NCBI GenBank assembly: GCA_965214485.1
Contig: CBDCBW010000015.1
Coordinates: 310,001 to 374,000, forward strand
Direction of reading: 5' to 3'
DNA from: JANQRZ01 sp965214485
Lineage (GTDB): Bacteria; Bacteroidota; Rhodothermia; Rhodothermales; JANQRZ01
DNA: 64,000 bases
Part shown: positions 9,250 to 17,260 of the stretch, piece by piece
How the letters are laid out: every line of letters begins with the position of its first letter
Position numbering within the stretch: the stretch's first letter is position 1
Position numbers and translations under genes: made by a program
Notes under the pieces: model-generated
The model's database searches: none
What the model was told of the DNA's origin: nothing
Seen by the model: the letters and a program-made list of their open reading frames with translations, nothing else

Positions 9250-10591
9250 CCTCGGGCGTGACGCGGTCTTTCGGGATCAGCGCGGGCCAGTAGGCGATCA
9301 CCTCGCTCGGCTTCGGGCGGCCCCCGGCGAAGCCGGTGACGGCGCTCGGGCCGGTCAGGATCAGCGGCGCGATCTCGCGCCCGAACTGCTCGACCGCGCC
9401 CTTGTCCGAGGAGCGGACGGAGACCCGGAGCATGACCTCGTCCAGCTCCGCCTCGCGGCTGACATCATTGTCTTCGGTGAGGGCGTTCAGGCCGATGAGC
9501 TCGCTGCGGTACTCGTCGAACTCCAGCCCGAGCCGGTCGAGGCGGTCCTTCAGAATCTGGGCGGCGGCGCGGGCCTTCTTCGCCGCGTCGGGCCAGGCGT
9601 AGACGAGGGTGGAGGACGCCTTCCAGCCGTCGGAGTAGGCGGCGCTGACTTTGTAGAACTCGGTGTCCGGCTCGCCCGCGATGCCGTGCACGCGGACGCG
9701 GTGCTCGCCCTCGGCTTCGAGGTGGATCGACGTGAAGTCGGCGATGCAGTCCGGGGTGATGTAGTCCGTCGGGTCGCCGATCTCGTAGAGGAGCTGCTCG
9801 GCGACGGTGGCGGTCGAGACCAGGCCGCCGGTCGCGGGGTGCTTGGTGACGGTGAACGTCCCGTCGGGCCGCGCCTCGACAATCGGAAAGCCGACGCGCG
9901 CGAGGTCGGGGACGGTCTGCCAGTCGGTGAAGTTGCCGCCCGAGGACTGCGCGCCGCACTCGAGGATGTGCCCGGCGACGGTGCCCGCCGCCATCTTGTC
10001 CCAGTCGTCCCGGTCCCACCCGAACTCCCACGTCATCGGCGCGAGCGTGAGGCCGGTGTCGGTGGTGCGCCCGGTGATGACCACGTCGGCCCCCTGCCGG
10101 AGGGCCTCGACGATGGGCCCGGCCCCGAGGTAGGCGTTGGCACTCACCATCCGGTCGCGGACCGGCGCGAGCGGCTCGCCCGTCTCCATGTGCCGGAGCT
10201 CGACGCCGTCGGCGAGGAGCGTGTCGAGGTCGCCGAGCAGGTCATCCCCCGTGACGACGGCGATCTTGAGACCGGTGATGCCGCGCTCGCGCGCGTTCTC
10301 GACGATCGCGTCGCGGCAGGCGAGGGGGTTGACGCCGCCCGCGTTCGAGACGATTGTGAAGCCGCGCTCCTTGATGTCCGGCAGCAGCTCGGTGACGACC
10401 TCGACGAAGTCGCGCGCGTAGCCCCCGTCGGGGTTGCGGAGCTTCTGCTTTTGGAGGATCGACATGGTGACCTCGGCGAGGTAGTCCATGACGAGGTAGT
10501 CGATGGGGCCGCCCCGGGCCTGGTCGATGGGGGCGCGCTGGAGGTCCCCCCAGAAGCCCTGGCCGGAGGCGATGCGGACGGTGTCTTTCAT
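9230..10591 (-). CDS. Acyclic terpene utilisation AtuA-like protein (DUF1446)
   Basis: 453 residues starting MKDTVRIASGQGFWGD. Blocks such as DYLVMDYLAEVTMSILQKQ, NAGGVNPLACRD, DVVITGRTTDT and HILECGAQSSGGNFTDW are characteristic of the AtuA/DUF1446 family, which is linked to citronellol/geranyl-type degradation in Pseudomonas but occurs widely with unproven roles. The frame remains open upstream through a 9-bp tandem array, but that extension is Gly-Val repeats and is rejected. No other atu genes (geranyl-CoA carboxylase) are adjacent, so the terpene role is only a family-level assignment. Confidence 0.85.
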   Translation of the reverse strand: MKDTVRIASGQGFWGDLQRAPIDQARGGPIDYLVMDYLAEVTMSILQKQKLRNPDGGYARDFVEVVTELLPDIKERGFTIVSNAGGVNPLACRDAIVENARERGITGLKIAVVTGDDLLGDLDTLLADGVELRHMETGEPLAPVRDRMVSANAYLGAGPIVEALRQGADVVITGRTTDTGLTLAPMTWEFGWDRDDWDKMAAGTVAGHILECGAQSSGGNFTDWQTVPDLARVGFPIVEARPDGTFTVTKHPATGGLVSTATVAEQLLYEIGDPTDYITPDCIADFTSIHLEAEGEHRVRVHGIAGEPDTEFYKVSAAYSDGWKASSTLVYAWPDAAKKARAAAQILKDRLDRLGLEFDEYRSELIGLNALTEDNDVSREAELDEVMLRVSVRSSDKGAVEQFGREIAPLILTGPSAVTGFAGGRPKPSEVIAYWPALIPKDRVTPEVTVVET

Positions 10592-10636
10592 AGCGGGGGT
10601 GCAGGTGGGAATCGGGGAGCGCAAGGTACGCCGTGA

Positions 10637-10679
10637 GCGCCTGCGGCGCGGAGTGGCTTGCGCCTGCGGCGCGGAGTGG
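10637..10679 (+). repeat. 20-bp direct repeat pair
   Basis: GCGCCTGCGGCGCGGAGTGG occurs at 10637-10656 and again at 10660-10679 in the spacer between the AtuA-like gene and ackA. No function is evident. The stretch 10680-10765 that follows holds degenerate GGGGAATGG-like units. Confidence 0.6.
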
Positions 10680-10765
10680 GAGGAACGGGGAGAATGGGAG
10701 GGGAAAGGGCGTTTGTTTGGCGTGGGGGGAATGGAGAGAACGGGGGGAATGGGAAGAACGCGCGT

Positions 10766-10809
10766 CGGCGCGGAGCACCCCGGCCTGGTTACCTTGTCGG
10801 GTTTTATTG
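10766..10809 (+). repeat. Dispersed leader motif, copy 1 (TTACCTTG..CGGGTTTTATT)
   Basis: The sequence around TTACCTTG (10789-10796), followed by TCGGGTTTTATT and preceded by CGGAGCAC, recurs at 27965-28005 and 28474-28510. In copies 1 and 2 it directly precedes a 9-bp tandem array. TTACCTTG also resembles a Bacteroidota -7 box, so it may be a promoter; here it would read antisense into ackA. Confidence 0.55.
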
Positions 10810-10917
10810 CTCCCACTCCTCCCACTCCTCCCACTCCTCCCACTCCTCCCACTCCTCCCACTCCTCCCACTCCTCCCACTCCTCCCACTCCTCCCACTCC
10901 TCCCACTCCTCCCACTC
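10810..10917 (+). repeat. 9-bp tandem array, 12 copies of CTCCCACTC
   Basis: Twelve perfect head-to-tail CTCCCACTC units abut the ackA stop codon (10922-10924). All reading frames are open through it, which produces artefactual Gly-Val or Pro-Thr-Pro proteins. Its reverse complement (GAGTGGGAG) belongs to the same GGARTGGGR family as the array at 28007-28069. It is not a CRISPR: the unit is far too short and there are no spacers. Confidence 0.9.
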
Positions 10918-10921
10918 CTCC

Positions 10922-12133
10922 CTACACGTAGGGACTCTGCACCCGCGCCCCGGCGATCTTCTGGGTGTCGATCGCGATGACGAGCTCCTCGTTCGTTGGG
11001 ATCGTCCAGACCTGGACCGCGCTCGCGTCGGTCGAAATCTTCGCCGCCACCCCGACTGCCGCCTCGTTGCGTGACGCGTCGACCTCGATGCCGAGTCCTT
11101 CGAGCCCGGCGCAAATCCGGGCTCGGATGCGCGGGCTGTGCTGCCCGATCCCGGCGGTGAAGACGAGTGCGTCGGCCCCGCCGAGGACCGCGAGGTACTG
11201 CCCGACGGTGCCCTTCGCCCGGTAGCAGAAGACGTCGACGGCCTGGCGGCAGCGGACGTCGCCGTCGTCGGCCTCGGCGAGGAGGTCGCGCATGTCGGCG
11301 GCGTAGCCCGAGAGCCCGAGCAGCCCGCTGTACTTGTTCAGGAGCGTGTGGACCTCGGCGAGGGTCAGCTCTTCCTTCTCGACGAGGTCGAAGACGATGC
11401 TCGGGTCGAGGTCGCCGGAGCGCGTGCCCATGACGAGGCCCGCGAGCGGGGTCATCCCCATCGACGTGTCCACGCTGCGCCCGTCGCGGATCGCACACAT
11501 CGAGCAGCCGTTGCCGAGGTGGGCGGTGATGACGCGGCTGTTGCGCTTGTCGAGGCCGGTGAGGCGGTAGAGCTCGCGGCTGACGTAGTAGTGGCTGGTG
11601 CCGTGGAACCCGTAGCGGCGGATGCGGTGGCGGCGGTAGAGGCGGTTCGGGATCGCGTAGAGGTAGGCGTGCTCGGGGAGCGTCTGGTGGAAGGCGGTGT
11701 CGAAGACGGCGACGTGCGGCACGTCGGGCAGCGCCGCCTGCGCCGCCCGGATGCCGCGCAGGTTGGCCGGGTTGTGGAGCGGCGCGAGGTCGAAGGCGTC
11801 GCGGATGGCCTCGACGACCTCGTCGTCGATCAGGACCGAGTCGGCGAAGGCCTCGCCCCCGTGGACCACGCGGTGGCCGACGGCCTCGACGGTCGCGTCG
11901 AGCCGGTCGTCGCCCTCGAAGAGGGTCGTCATCACGAAGCGGAGCGCCTCGCCGTGGTCGGCGGCCTGGAGCGCCTGCCGCTCGGGTTTGCCCTCGCCGA
12001 CGCGGACCGAGGCCAGCGACGAGACCGCCCCGATCCGCTCGACCTGCCCCTCGGCGAGCGTCGCCCGGGTCTCGACGTCGAGCACGTCGAACTTGAGCGA
12101 CGACGAGCCACAGTTGATGACGAGAACGATCAT
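10922..12133 (-). CDS. ackA: Acetate kinase
   Basis: 403 residues. Converts acetyl phosphate and ADP to acetate and ATP in the cytoplasm. The ASKHA-kinase phosphate motif NCGSSSLKF is at residues 8-16, and further family signatures are HRVVHGG, FDTAFHQTLPEHAYLYAIP, RRYGFHGTSHYYVS and TAHLGNGCSMCAI. Length is as expected. No phosphotransacetylase gene lies beside it. The stop codon is followed at once by the 9-bp tandem array, which would form part of the 3' untranslated region. Confidence 0.96.
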   Translation of the reverse strand: MIVLVINCGSSSLKFDVLDVETRATLAEGQVERIGAVSSLASVRVGEGKPERQALQAADHGEALRFVMTTLFEGDDRLDATVEAVGHRVVHGGEAFADSVLIDDEVVEAIRDAFDLAPLHNPANLRGIRAAQAALPDVPHVAVFDTAFHQTLPEHAYLYAIPNRLYRRHRIRRYGFHGTSHYYVSRELYRLTGLDKRNSRVITAHLGNGCSMCAIRDGRSVDTSMGMTPLAGLVMGTRSGDLDPSIVFDLVEKEELTLAEVHTLLNKYSGLLGLSGYAADMRDLLAEADDGDVRCRQAVDVFCYRAKGTVGQYLAVLGGADALVFTAGIGQHSPRIRARICAGLEGLGIEVDASRNEAAVGVAAKISTDASAVQVWTIPTNEELVIAIDTQKIAGARVQSPYV

Positions 12134-12180
12134 ACCAACGGCGAGTTTTGCGTGACGGGCGGCGAGCGGGCGTCTGATGA

Positions 12181-12188
12181 TACCTTAT
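12181..12188 (+). promoter_or_regulatory. Possible -7 box TACCTTAT
   Basis: TACCTTAT matches the TAnnTTTG-like box seen elsewhere in the window and precedes the small membrane gene at 12234. It is followed by the degenerate repeat GTTCGTCGTTCGCAATTCG, which recurs near 60747-60770. Confidence 0.35.
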
Positions 12189-12233
12189 CCCTCGCGGTTC
12201 GTCGTTCGCAATTCGTCCTTCGCAGCTAGCCTC

Positions 12234-12482
12234 ATGGAGCCCAGCGATCTCGACAACGTCCACTGGGTCATCGCCGGAGCCGTTTTCGGCTTCCTCCTGC
12301 TGGCGTTCGTCCTCCTTTTCCCGGTCTACCGCTTTCTCAACCGAGAGGAGGAGACGAGCCGCTCGTGGACTGCCGGGGAGATCGCCCGCCGGCAGCCGCG
12401 CGGCGACGGCAGCCCCGGCCCCGAGCCGCCCAAGCCCGAGCCGCCCGAACCCGATCCACCCGAGCCGGAGCCGCCCCGCTGA
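12234..12482 (+). CDS. Small single-pass membrane protein with Pro-rich tail
   Basis: 82 residues from the ATG at 12234. A single transmembrane helix spans about residues 10-33 (VIAGAVFGFLLLAFVLLFPVY), followed by a charged linker and a C-terminal tail of repeated PEPPKP/PEPDPP units. The tail could span part of the periplasm or bind SH3-like partners. Not recognised as a named family. It converges on the ComEA-like gene, with only 3 bases between the two. Confidence 0.6.
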   Translation: MEPSDLDNVHWVIAGAVFGFLLLAFVLLFPVYRFLNREEETSRSWTAGEIARRQPRGDGSPGPEPPKPEPPEPDPPEPEPPR

Positions 12483-12485
12483 TGC

Positions 12486-13103
12486 TCATTCGTCGCCCTC
12501 AGCCTCTTCGACGAACAGGTACGGCTCCAGCTTCTCGAACGTCTTCGGCCCGATGCCCTTGACCCGGACGAGGTGCCTCGGCTGCGCGAAGTCGCCGTGC
12601 TGACTGCGGTAGGCCGCGATGCGTCCGGCGAGCGCGGGGCCGATGCCGGGGAGCCGCTGGAGCAGGCGCTCTGAGGCCGTGTTGAGGTTCATCCGCACCG
12701 GCCCCGGCGCGCTCCGGCGCGCCCCCCTCGGCCCGGTGGAGACCGCCGGCCCGGTGGAAACTGCCACGGCGGGCGCGACCTCCGAGGAGGCCTCCGCCAC
12801 CGACGGCGCGCCCTGCGCCGAATCGGCTGCCGCCGCGCCGGCGGCCCCTCCCCGGGCCGAGCCCGTTTCCGCCCGGAGGGCCGCCGACCGCGTCTCGAAC
12901 TCGGCGTCGAGCGCGGCGTAGGTCTCCGCCGAGTACGGCACCGACTGCCCCTGCACGTAGCGGACGCACCACCCGGAAAGGAGCAGGCCGGCGACGAAGA
13001 GGAGAGCGGCGGCTTCGGTGGCCGTGATGGCGAGGCGCTGCTGAAGAGCGTAGAGCGAGAGCATGGCGGTCGGTGGCTCAGCGGGACGTACCGGGTTAGA
13101 CAC
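12486..13103 (-). CDS. ComEA-like helix-hairpin-helix DNA-binding protein
   Basis: 205 residues; an internal ATG at 13064 is an alternative start. One N-terminal transmembrane helix (AAALLFVAGLLLSGWCV), a low-complexity Ala/Gly/Ser linker, then a ComEA-type HhH pair: MNLNTASERLLQRLPGIGPALAGRIAAYR and FAQPRHLVRVKGIGPKTFEKLEPYL. Proteins of this shape bind double-stranded DNA at the outer face of the inner membrane during natural transformation. Other competence genes are not in the window, so a role in uptake is inferred from architecture. Confidence 0.85.
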   Translation of the reverse strand: MSNPVRPAEPPTAMLSLYALQQRLAITATEAAALLFVAGLLLSGWCVRYVQGQSVPYSAETYAALDAEFETRSAALRAETGSARGGAAGAAAADSAQGAPSVAEASSEVAPAVAVSTGPAVSTGPRGARRSAPGPVRMNLNTASERLLQRLPGIGPALAGRIAAYRSQHGDFAQPRHLVRVKGIGPKTFEKLEPYLFVEEAEGDE

Positions 13104-13302
13104 GCGGCGCGGCGCGGCATAACCCCACCCGTCATAGTTTTCCGGTGACGGAACGCTGGCAGCCCGCCCGGCTACCCTGTCGGCGGCGAGCAGCAGCGGC
13201 GAGCAGCAGGCAGAGGACGGCGTGTGCGAAACGCCCCGCCACGCCCACTTTTGCCGGTTCTACCTCACTTCCTCCCTCTCACTCCCCGCCCATCCTCCCG
13301 CC

Positions 13303-14121
13303 ATGATCGTCCGCACCGACGCCGTCGTGCTCCGCGCCATCGAATACAGCGAGACGAGCCTGATCGTCTCGCTCTTCACGCGGCGGCACGGGCAGATCAC
13401 GGTGATGGCGAAGGGCGCGCGGCGGCCCAAGTCCCGCTTCGGCTCGGCGCTCCAGCCGATGGGCTACGTGCAGGTGGTCTACTACTACAAGCCGGGGCGC
13501 GGCCTCCAGACGCTGAAGGAGAGCGCCCACGTCCAGGCCCTTCACGGGATCGCGGGCGACCTCGAGAAGATCACCGTCGGGCTGCGCTTGGTGGAGCTGG
13601 TGCGGGCGCTGACCGAGGGCGAGGAGGAGAACCCGCTGCTGTTCACCCTTCTCGTCCAGGCCCTCCTCCGGCTCGACGCAGCCGCCGAGCGCGCGGCGAA
13701 CGTCCTCCCCCACTTCCAGCTTCGGCTGGCCGCCGTGCTCGGCTTCGCACCGGACGTGCAGCGGGACGACGTGCTCGCGCTCCCCGACGAGGGCGGCGTC
13801 CTCGCGCTCGACTCCGGGGCCGTGCTCCCGCTCAGCGCCGCGCCGAAGACCGGCGTCCGCGCCACCCGGCAGGCCCTCCGCGCCTTCGCCGTCTTCACCC
13901 GCGCCGACCTCGACACGGCCCTCCGCATGGCCCTGCCGGACGACCTGCGCGCCGAGGTGGGCCGGCTCGTCGATGCCTACCTCCGGTACCACGTCGAGGA
14001 CGCCTTCCCGGACCGCGTCCGCAAGGTGGTCGGCCAGCTTGAGGCCCCAGTCCGGGAAGCCACAGACGGGCGAGGCGAGGCCGGCCGTCGCTCCCTAGTG
14101 AAGCGGCCCGGGACGCCCTGA
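13303..14121 (+). CDS. recO: DNA repair protein RecO
   Basis: 272 residues from the ATG at 13303. The N-terminal OB-fold begins MIVRTDAVVLRAIEYSETSLIVSLFTRRHGQITVMAKGARRPKSRFGSALQP, split here only by normal family variation, followed by the helical RecO C-domain. RecO loads RecA onto SSB-coated DNA with RecR. The CxxC zinc motifs of some RecO proteins are absent. The start is preceded by a C/T-rich leader without a Shine-Dalgarno sequence. It is followed by a LexA-like regulator on the same strand. Confidence 0.9.
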   Translation: MIVRTDAVVLRAIEYSETSLIVSLFTRRHGQITVMAKGARRPKSRFGSALQPMGYVQVVYYYKPGRGLQTLKESAHVQALHGIAGDLEKITVGLRLVELVRALTEGEEENPLLFTLLVQALLRLDAAAERAANVLPHFQLRLAAVLGFAPDVQRDDVLALPDEGGVLALDSGAVLPLSAAPKTGVRATRQALRAFAVFTRADLDTALRMALPDDLRAEVGRLVDAYLRYHVEDAFPDRVRKVVGQLEAPVREATDGRGEAGRRSLVKRPGTP

Positions 14122-14176
14122 GGCCCTGCCTTATGTGCATTATGTGATAAAAAGCACCGCCCGGCGCGTGCCGAGC

Positions 14177-14208
14177 TTGACTTCGTGGAAGGCGACAGGG
14201 TATGTTCC
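14177..14208 (+). promoter_or_regulatory. Promoter of the lexA-like gene (TTGACT / TATGTTCC)
   Basis: TTGACT at 14177-14182 and TATGTTCC at 14201-14208 are separated by 18 bases, a good housekeeping promoter layout that also fits the Bacteroidota -33 TTG and -7 TAnnTT pattern. The ATG is 48 bases downstream. No clear palindromic LexA box was seen. Confidence 0.55.
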
Positions 14209-14256
14209 GCGTGTGGTAACGCACTGCTTTGCACCCTTTTACCCGCTCCCACCGTT

Positions 14257-14943
14257 ATGAGCCGGAAGCAACTCACCTCCAAGCAGCACACCTTCCTGCA
14301 GTTCCTCGCCGAGCACGTCCGCAAGCAAAAGGTGTGGCCGACCTACCGCGAGATCGTCGACGAGTTCGGCTACCGCTCCCCGAACTCCGTCACCCAGAAC
14401 CTGCAGGCGCTCGCCAAGAAGGGCTACCTCACGCGTGACCAGAACGGCTACCGGCTCGTCGGGCAGCGCACCGGGGTGCAGCCCGGCGGCTTTCCCATCC
14501 AGGGCGTGATCGGGGACGGCGTCTTCGAGATCAGCCTCAACATCGAGGAGATCACGCTCAAAGACCTCTACCCGGACCTCGACAAGACCTTCGCGGTCCG
14601 CCTCGACAATCAGGACGTGCCGGACATCGCCGACCTCGACGACGGCTACCTCCTGCTCCAGGAGGGCACGCTCGGCAGCGGCGAGGTGTCGGCGGTGTTG
14701 CGCGAGGGCACCGTCCAGCTCTGCCGCATCCACCGCCGCGAGCCCCTGCTCTGCCTTCAGTACCTCGACGGCACCGAGGTGCAGATGGCCGAGGGCAGCT
14801 TCACCCTGCTCGGTCACTACGTCGGTCACATCAGCCGGTACGGTCTGTTCCACGCCCCCGGCATGTTCCGCTTCAATCGCCTCCTCAGCGACGAGCGGCT
14901 CGGCGGTGAGCGTTTCAACGGCAGGGCAGTGCCGACCCCCTGA
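14257..14943 (+). CDS. LexA-like transcriptional regulator lacking the self-cleavage residues
   Basis: 228 residues from the ATG at 14257. The N-terminal winged helix (SKQHTFLQFLAEHVRKQKVWPTYREIVDEFG, then SPNSVTQNLQALAKKGYLTR) is clearly of the LexA type. The C-terminal fold also aligns (FPIQGVIGDGVF, then FAVRLDNQDVPD, then GYLLLQ). However, the catalytic Ser position of the GDSM motif reads NQDV (118-121), the Lys position in the TVK block reads TVQ (Gln154), and the Ala-Gly cleavage pair near residue 85 is Gly-Asp. Self-cleavage on RecA filaments is therefore not expected. It may be a constitutive or ligand-controlled regulator. Confidence 0.85.
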   Translation: MSRKQLTSKQHTFLQFLAEHVRKQKVWPTYREIVDEFGYRSPNSVTQNLQALAKKGYLTRDQNGYRLVGQRTGVQPGGFPIQGVIGDGVFEISLNIEEITLKDLYPDLDKTFAVRLDNQDVPDIADLDDGYLLLQEGTLGSGEVSAVLREGTVQLCRIHRREPLLCLQYLDGTEVQMAEGSFTLLGHYVGHISRYGLFHAPGMFRFNRLLSDERLGGERFNGRAVPTP

Positions 14944-15024
14944 CGGCCTCCGCCTCCCTTCGCGGGGCCGGTGCTCCCTCGGGGGGTGTCGAGCTTTAGC
15001 CCGGTGACACTTCGTCGGCCTTCG

Positions 15025-15675
15025 ATGCAGGAGCACTCGCTCTCGGTCTACCGCACCGCCCGCTACTTCGTCCTCGGTGACCCCTCCGGGCCGGTGGACG
15101 AGGTGTGGCTCGCCTGCCACGGCTATGGGCAACTCGCGGCGTACTTCCTGCGGCACTTCCGCGCGGTGGAGGCTCCGCACCGCCTCATCGTGGCTCCGGA
15201 AGGGCTCTCGCGGTTTTACCTCGAGGACCACCAGCGCGTCGGGGCGTCGTGGATGACGCGGGAGGCGCGCGCTGCCGAGATCGACGACTACGTCCGGTTC
15301 CTCGACACGGTCTACACGGAGGTGTTGACGCGGGCCGGCGGCCGGGCCCGGCTCGTGGCGTTCGGCTTCTCGCAGGGCGGGGCGACGGTGGCGCGGTGGC
15401 TCGCCGGCAGCCCGATGCTCGGCGACCCACCGGCGGCGCGGCTCGTGCTCTGGGGCTCCGTCCTCCCGCACGACCTCGACCTGGCGGCCCACGGCCCGTG
15501 GCTGCGGCGCGCCGGGCTGACGCTCGTCGCTGGGGACCGCGACGAGTTCGCCACGCCGGAGCGCATCGCCGAGCAGGAGGCGCGGCTGCGCGCGGCGGCG
15601 ATTCCGTTCGAGACGGTCCGCTTCGACGGGGGCCACCGGCTCGTGGCGGAGGTGCTGCGCGGGCTGGCGCAGTAG
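15025..15675 (+). CDS. Alpha/beta-hydrolase of the phospholipase/carboxylesterase family
   Basis: 216 residues from the ATG at 15025. The nucleophile elbow GFSQGG, an acid residue in AGDRDEF and a catalytic His in GGHRL form the expected triad order. The chain HGYGQLAAYFLRHF near the N-terminus resembles the oxyanion region of carboxylesterases. Cytoplasmic, with no signal peptide. The substrate is unknown. It stands alone between the LexA-like gene and an envelope lipoprotein gene. Confidence 0.82.
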   Translation: MQEHSLSVYRTARYFVLGDPSGPVDEVWLACHGYGQLAAYFLRHFRAVEAPHRLIVAPEGLSRFYLEDHQRVGASWMTREARAAEIDDYVRFLDTVYTEVLTRAGGRARLVAFGFSQGGATVARWLAGSPMLGDPPAARLVLWGSVLPHDLDLAAHGPWLRRAGLTLVAGDRDEFATPERIAEQEARLRAAAIPFETVRFDGGHRLVAEVLRGLAQ

Positions 15676-15721
15676 GCGTTTGCACATCGCACCGAGTGCC
15701 ACATCGTACCGAGCGCGTCTT

Positions 15722-15729
15722 TATCTTCC
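15722..15729 (+). promoter_or_regulatory. Possible -7 box TATCTTCC
   Basis: TATCTTCC precedes the GTG start at 15769 by 40 bases and resembles the TAnnTTTG box. It would drive the two-gene DUF4398/OmpA unit. Confidence 0.35.
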
Positions 15730-15768
15730 CCGCATCCCCCTCCACCGCTCACTCCACGAGGTCCTGCC

Positions 15769-16155
15769 GTGAACCACTCCGTTCGCTTCGTACCGGGCAC
15801 CCTGCTCGCCCTCGCCCTCCTCACCGCTGGGTGCGCCGGGAGCAAGCTGCCCCCACCCGACCTGTCCTCGGCGCGCTCCGCCATCGCCAACGCCGACCAG
15901 GCCGGGGCCGGCGAAGCGGCCCCGCTCGCGCTCCGCAACGCCCGCCAGAAGCTCGAGCGGGCAGACCGTGCCATCCAGGACGAGGACTACGAGACGGCCC
16001 AGTTCCTCGTCCACGAAGCCCAGGTCGACGCCGAGCTCGCCGAGGCGAAGGCCCGCTCCGCCACGGCGATGACGGCCGTGGACGAGTTGCGCGAGAGCAT
16101 CCGCGTCCTGCGCGAGGAGATCGACCGGAGCCGACAGAACAGCAGCGGGCGCTAG
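15769..16155 (+). CDS. DUF4398-type envelope lipoprotein
   Basis: 128 residues from a GTG start. Lipobox LLTAGC at about 17-22, then a helical DUF4398-like repeat (ARSAIANADQAGAGEAAPLALRNARQKLERADRAI in outline) rich in Ala, Glu and Arg and predicted as coiled coil. The same domain forms the N-terminal half of the next gene, so the pair probably works together at the outer membrane and peptidoglycan. Confidence 0.8.
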   Translation: MNHSVRFVPGTLLALALLTAGCAGSKLPPPDLSSARSAIANADQAGAGEAAPLALRNARQKLERADRAIQDEDYETAQFLVHEAQVDAELAEAKARSATAMTAVDELRESIRVLREEIDRSRQNSSGR

Positions 16156-16189
16156 CTCGCCCTCCTCCCCCCCACCGACTGTGCCCGCC

Positions 16190-17077
16190 ATGAACCGTCT
16201 AGCCATGAACCGTCTAGCGATCCCCCTCGCCCTTTCGCTGTGCGCCCTCCTCGCTGCCTGCGGCGGGCCGCCGCGCGCCAACCCCGCGCTCACCGACGCC
16301 CGCGAGGCGTACACGGCAGCGTCCAACGACCCCGCCACGGTTGCGAATGCGCCCGTCGCGCTCCAGGAGGCCGAAGAGGCTCTCCGCCGCGCCGTCGCCG
16401 CATGGGAGAGCAAGGAAGACGTCGAGGACGTCAACCACTACGCCTACGTCGCCCACCAGCGCGTCCGCATCGCCGAGGAGCACGCGAAGCAGCGCGCCGC
16501 CGAGAAGGAGATCGAGACCGTCCGGAGCGAGCGGCAGGCCGTCGTCCTGGAAGCCCGCGCCGCCGAGGCCGAGGCCGCCGAGCGCCGCGCCGCCGCCGAG
16601 CGGATGCGCGCCGAAGCCGCCCGCGCCGAGGCCGAGGCCGCCCTCGCCCGCGCCAGCGAGCTCGCCGCCCAGGTCAACGAGCTCGAAGCCGAGCTGACCA
16701 AGCGCGGCCTCGTCCTCACCCTCGGCGACGTGCTCTTCGACACCGGGCAGGCGACGCTCAAGCCTGGCGCGGCCCGCACCACCGCCGCCCTCGTCACGTT
16801 CCTCAACGAGAACCCCGGGCGCAACGTCCTCATCGAGGGCTTCACCGACAGCGTCGGCTCCGACGAGGCGAACCTCGCGCTCTCGCAGCGCCGCGCCGAC
16901 GCCGTGCACACGGCTCTCACCGGGCAGGGCATCGCCGGGACGCGCATCCGCACCCAGGGCTTCGGCGAGGCCTACCCGGTGGCCGACAACGGCACCCCTG
17001 CCGGGCGTCAGCAGAACCGCCGCGTCGAGATCGTGATCTCCGACGCCGAGGGCGTCATCCCGGCTCGCACGCCGTAG
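16190..17077 (+). CDS. OmpA-family lipoprotein with DUF4398 coiled coil
   Basis: 295 residues from the ATG at 16190; GTG at 16181 and ATG at 16205 are alternatives because a 15-bp tandem duplication (ATGAACCGTCTAGCC) doubles the start. Lipobox LLAACG. Residues about 25-170 are DUF4398-like helices with a long Ala/Glu coiled coil. Residues about 180-290 are an OmpA peptidoglycan-binding domain (VLFDTGQATLKPGA, IEGFTDSVGSDEANLALSQRRADAV, GFGEAYPVADN, QQNRRVEIVI). Likely tethers the outer membrane to the cell wall. A terminator follows. Confidence 0.88.
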   Translation: MNRLAMNRLAIPLALSLCALLAACGGPPRANPALTDAREAYTAASNDPATVANAPVALQEAEEALRRAVAAWESKEDVEDVNHYAYVAHQRVRIAEEHAKQRAAEKEIETVRSERQAVVLEARAAEAEAAERRAAAERMRAEAARAEAEAALARASELAAQVNELEAELTKRGLVLTLGDVLFDTGQATLKPGAARTTAALVTFLNENPGRNVLIEGFTDSVGSDEANLALSQRRADAVHTALTGQGIAGTRIRTQGFGEAYPVADNGTPAGRQQNRRVEIVISDAEGVIPARTP

Positions 17078-17096
17078 CGGCACTCCGCTTCCACAG

Positions 17097-17130
17097 AAGG
17101 TCGCGTTTTCCTCGGAGGGCGCGGCCTTTT
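17097..17130 (+). terminator. Rho-independent terminator after the OmpA-like gene
   Basis: AAGGTCGCG (17097-17105) pairs with CGCGGCCTT (17120-17128), one G-T pair, and ends in TTTT. Confidence 0.65.
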
Positions 17131-17260
17131 CGTTTGCCGAGGCCCGCATCCCTCCATCTCGCAGTCACTCTTTTTAACACCCTGCGGACCGATTCGTGTT
17201 CGCGTTTGTTCGGACTCGTTCGGCTCTATGCGCCCCATGTGCGCCCCGACTGTGACTGGC

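Noticed and set aside
10592..10915. N-terminal Gly-Val repeat extension of the AtuA-like protein
   Set aside because: Produced by translating the 9-bp array; the family start MKDTVRIASG lies at 10591.
10810..10917. CRISPR array
   Set aside because: Units are 9 bp with no spacers and there are no cas genes.
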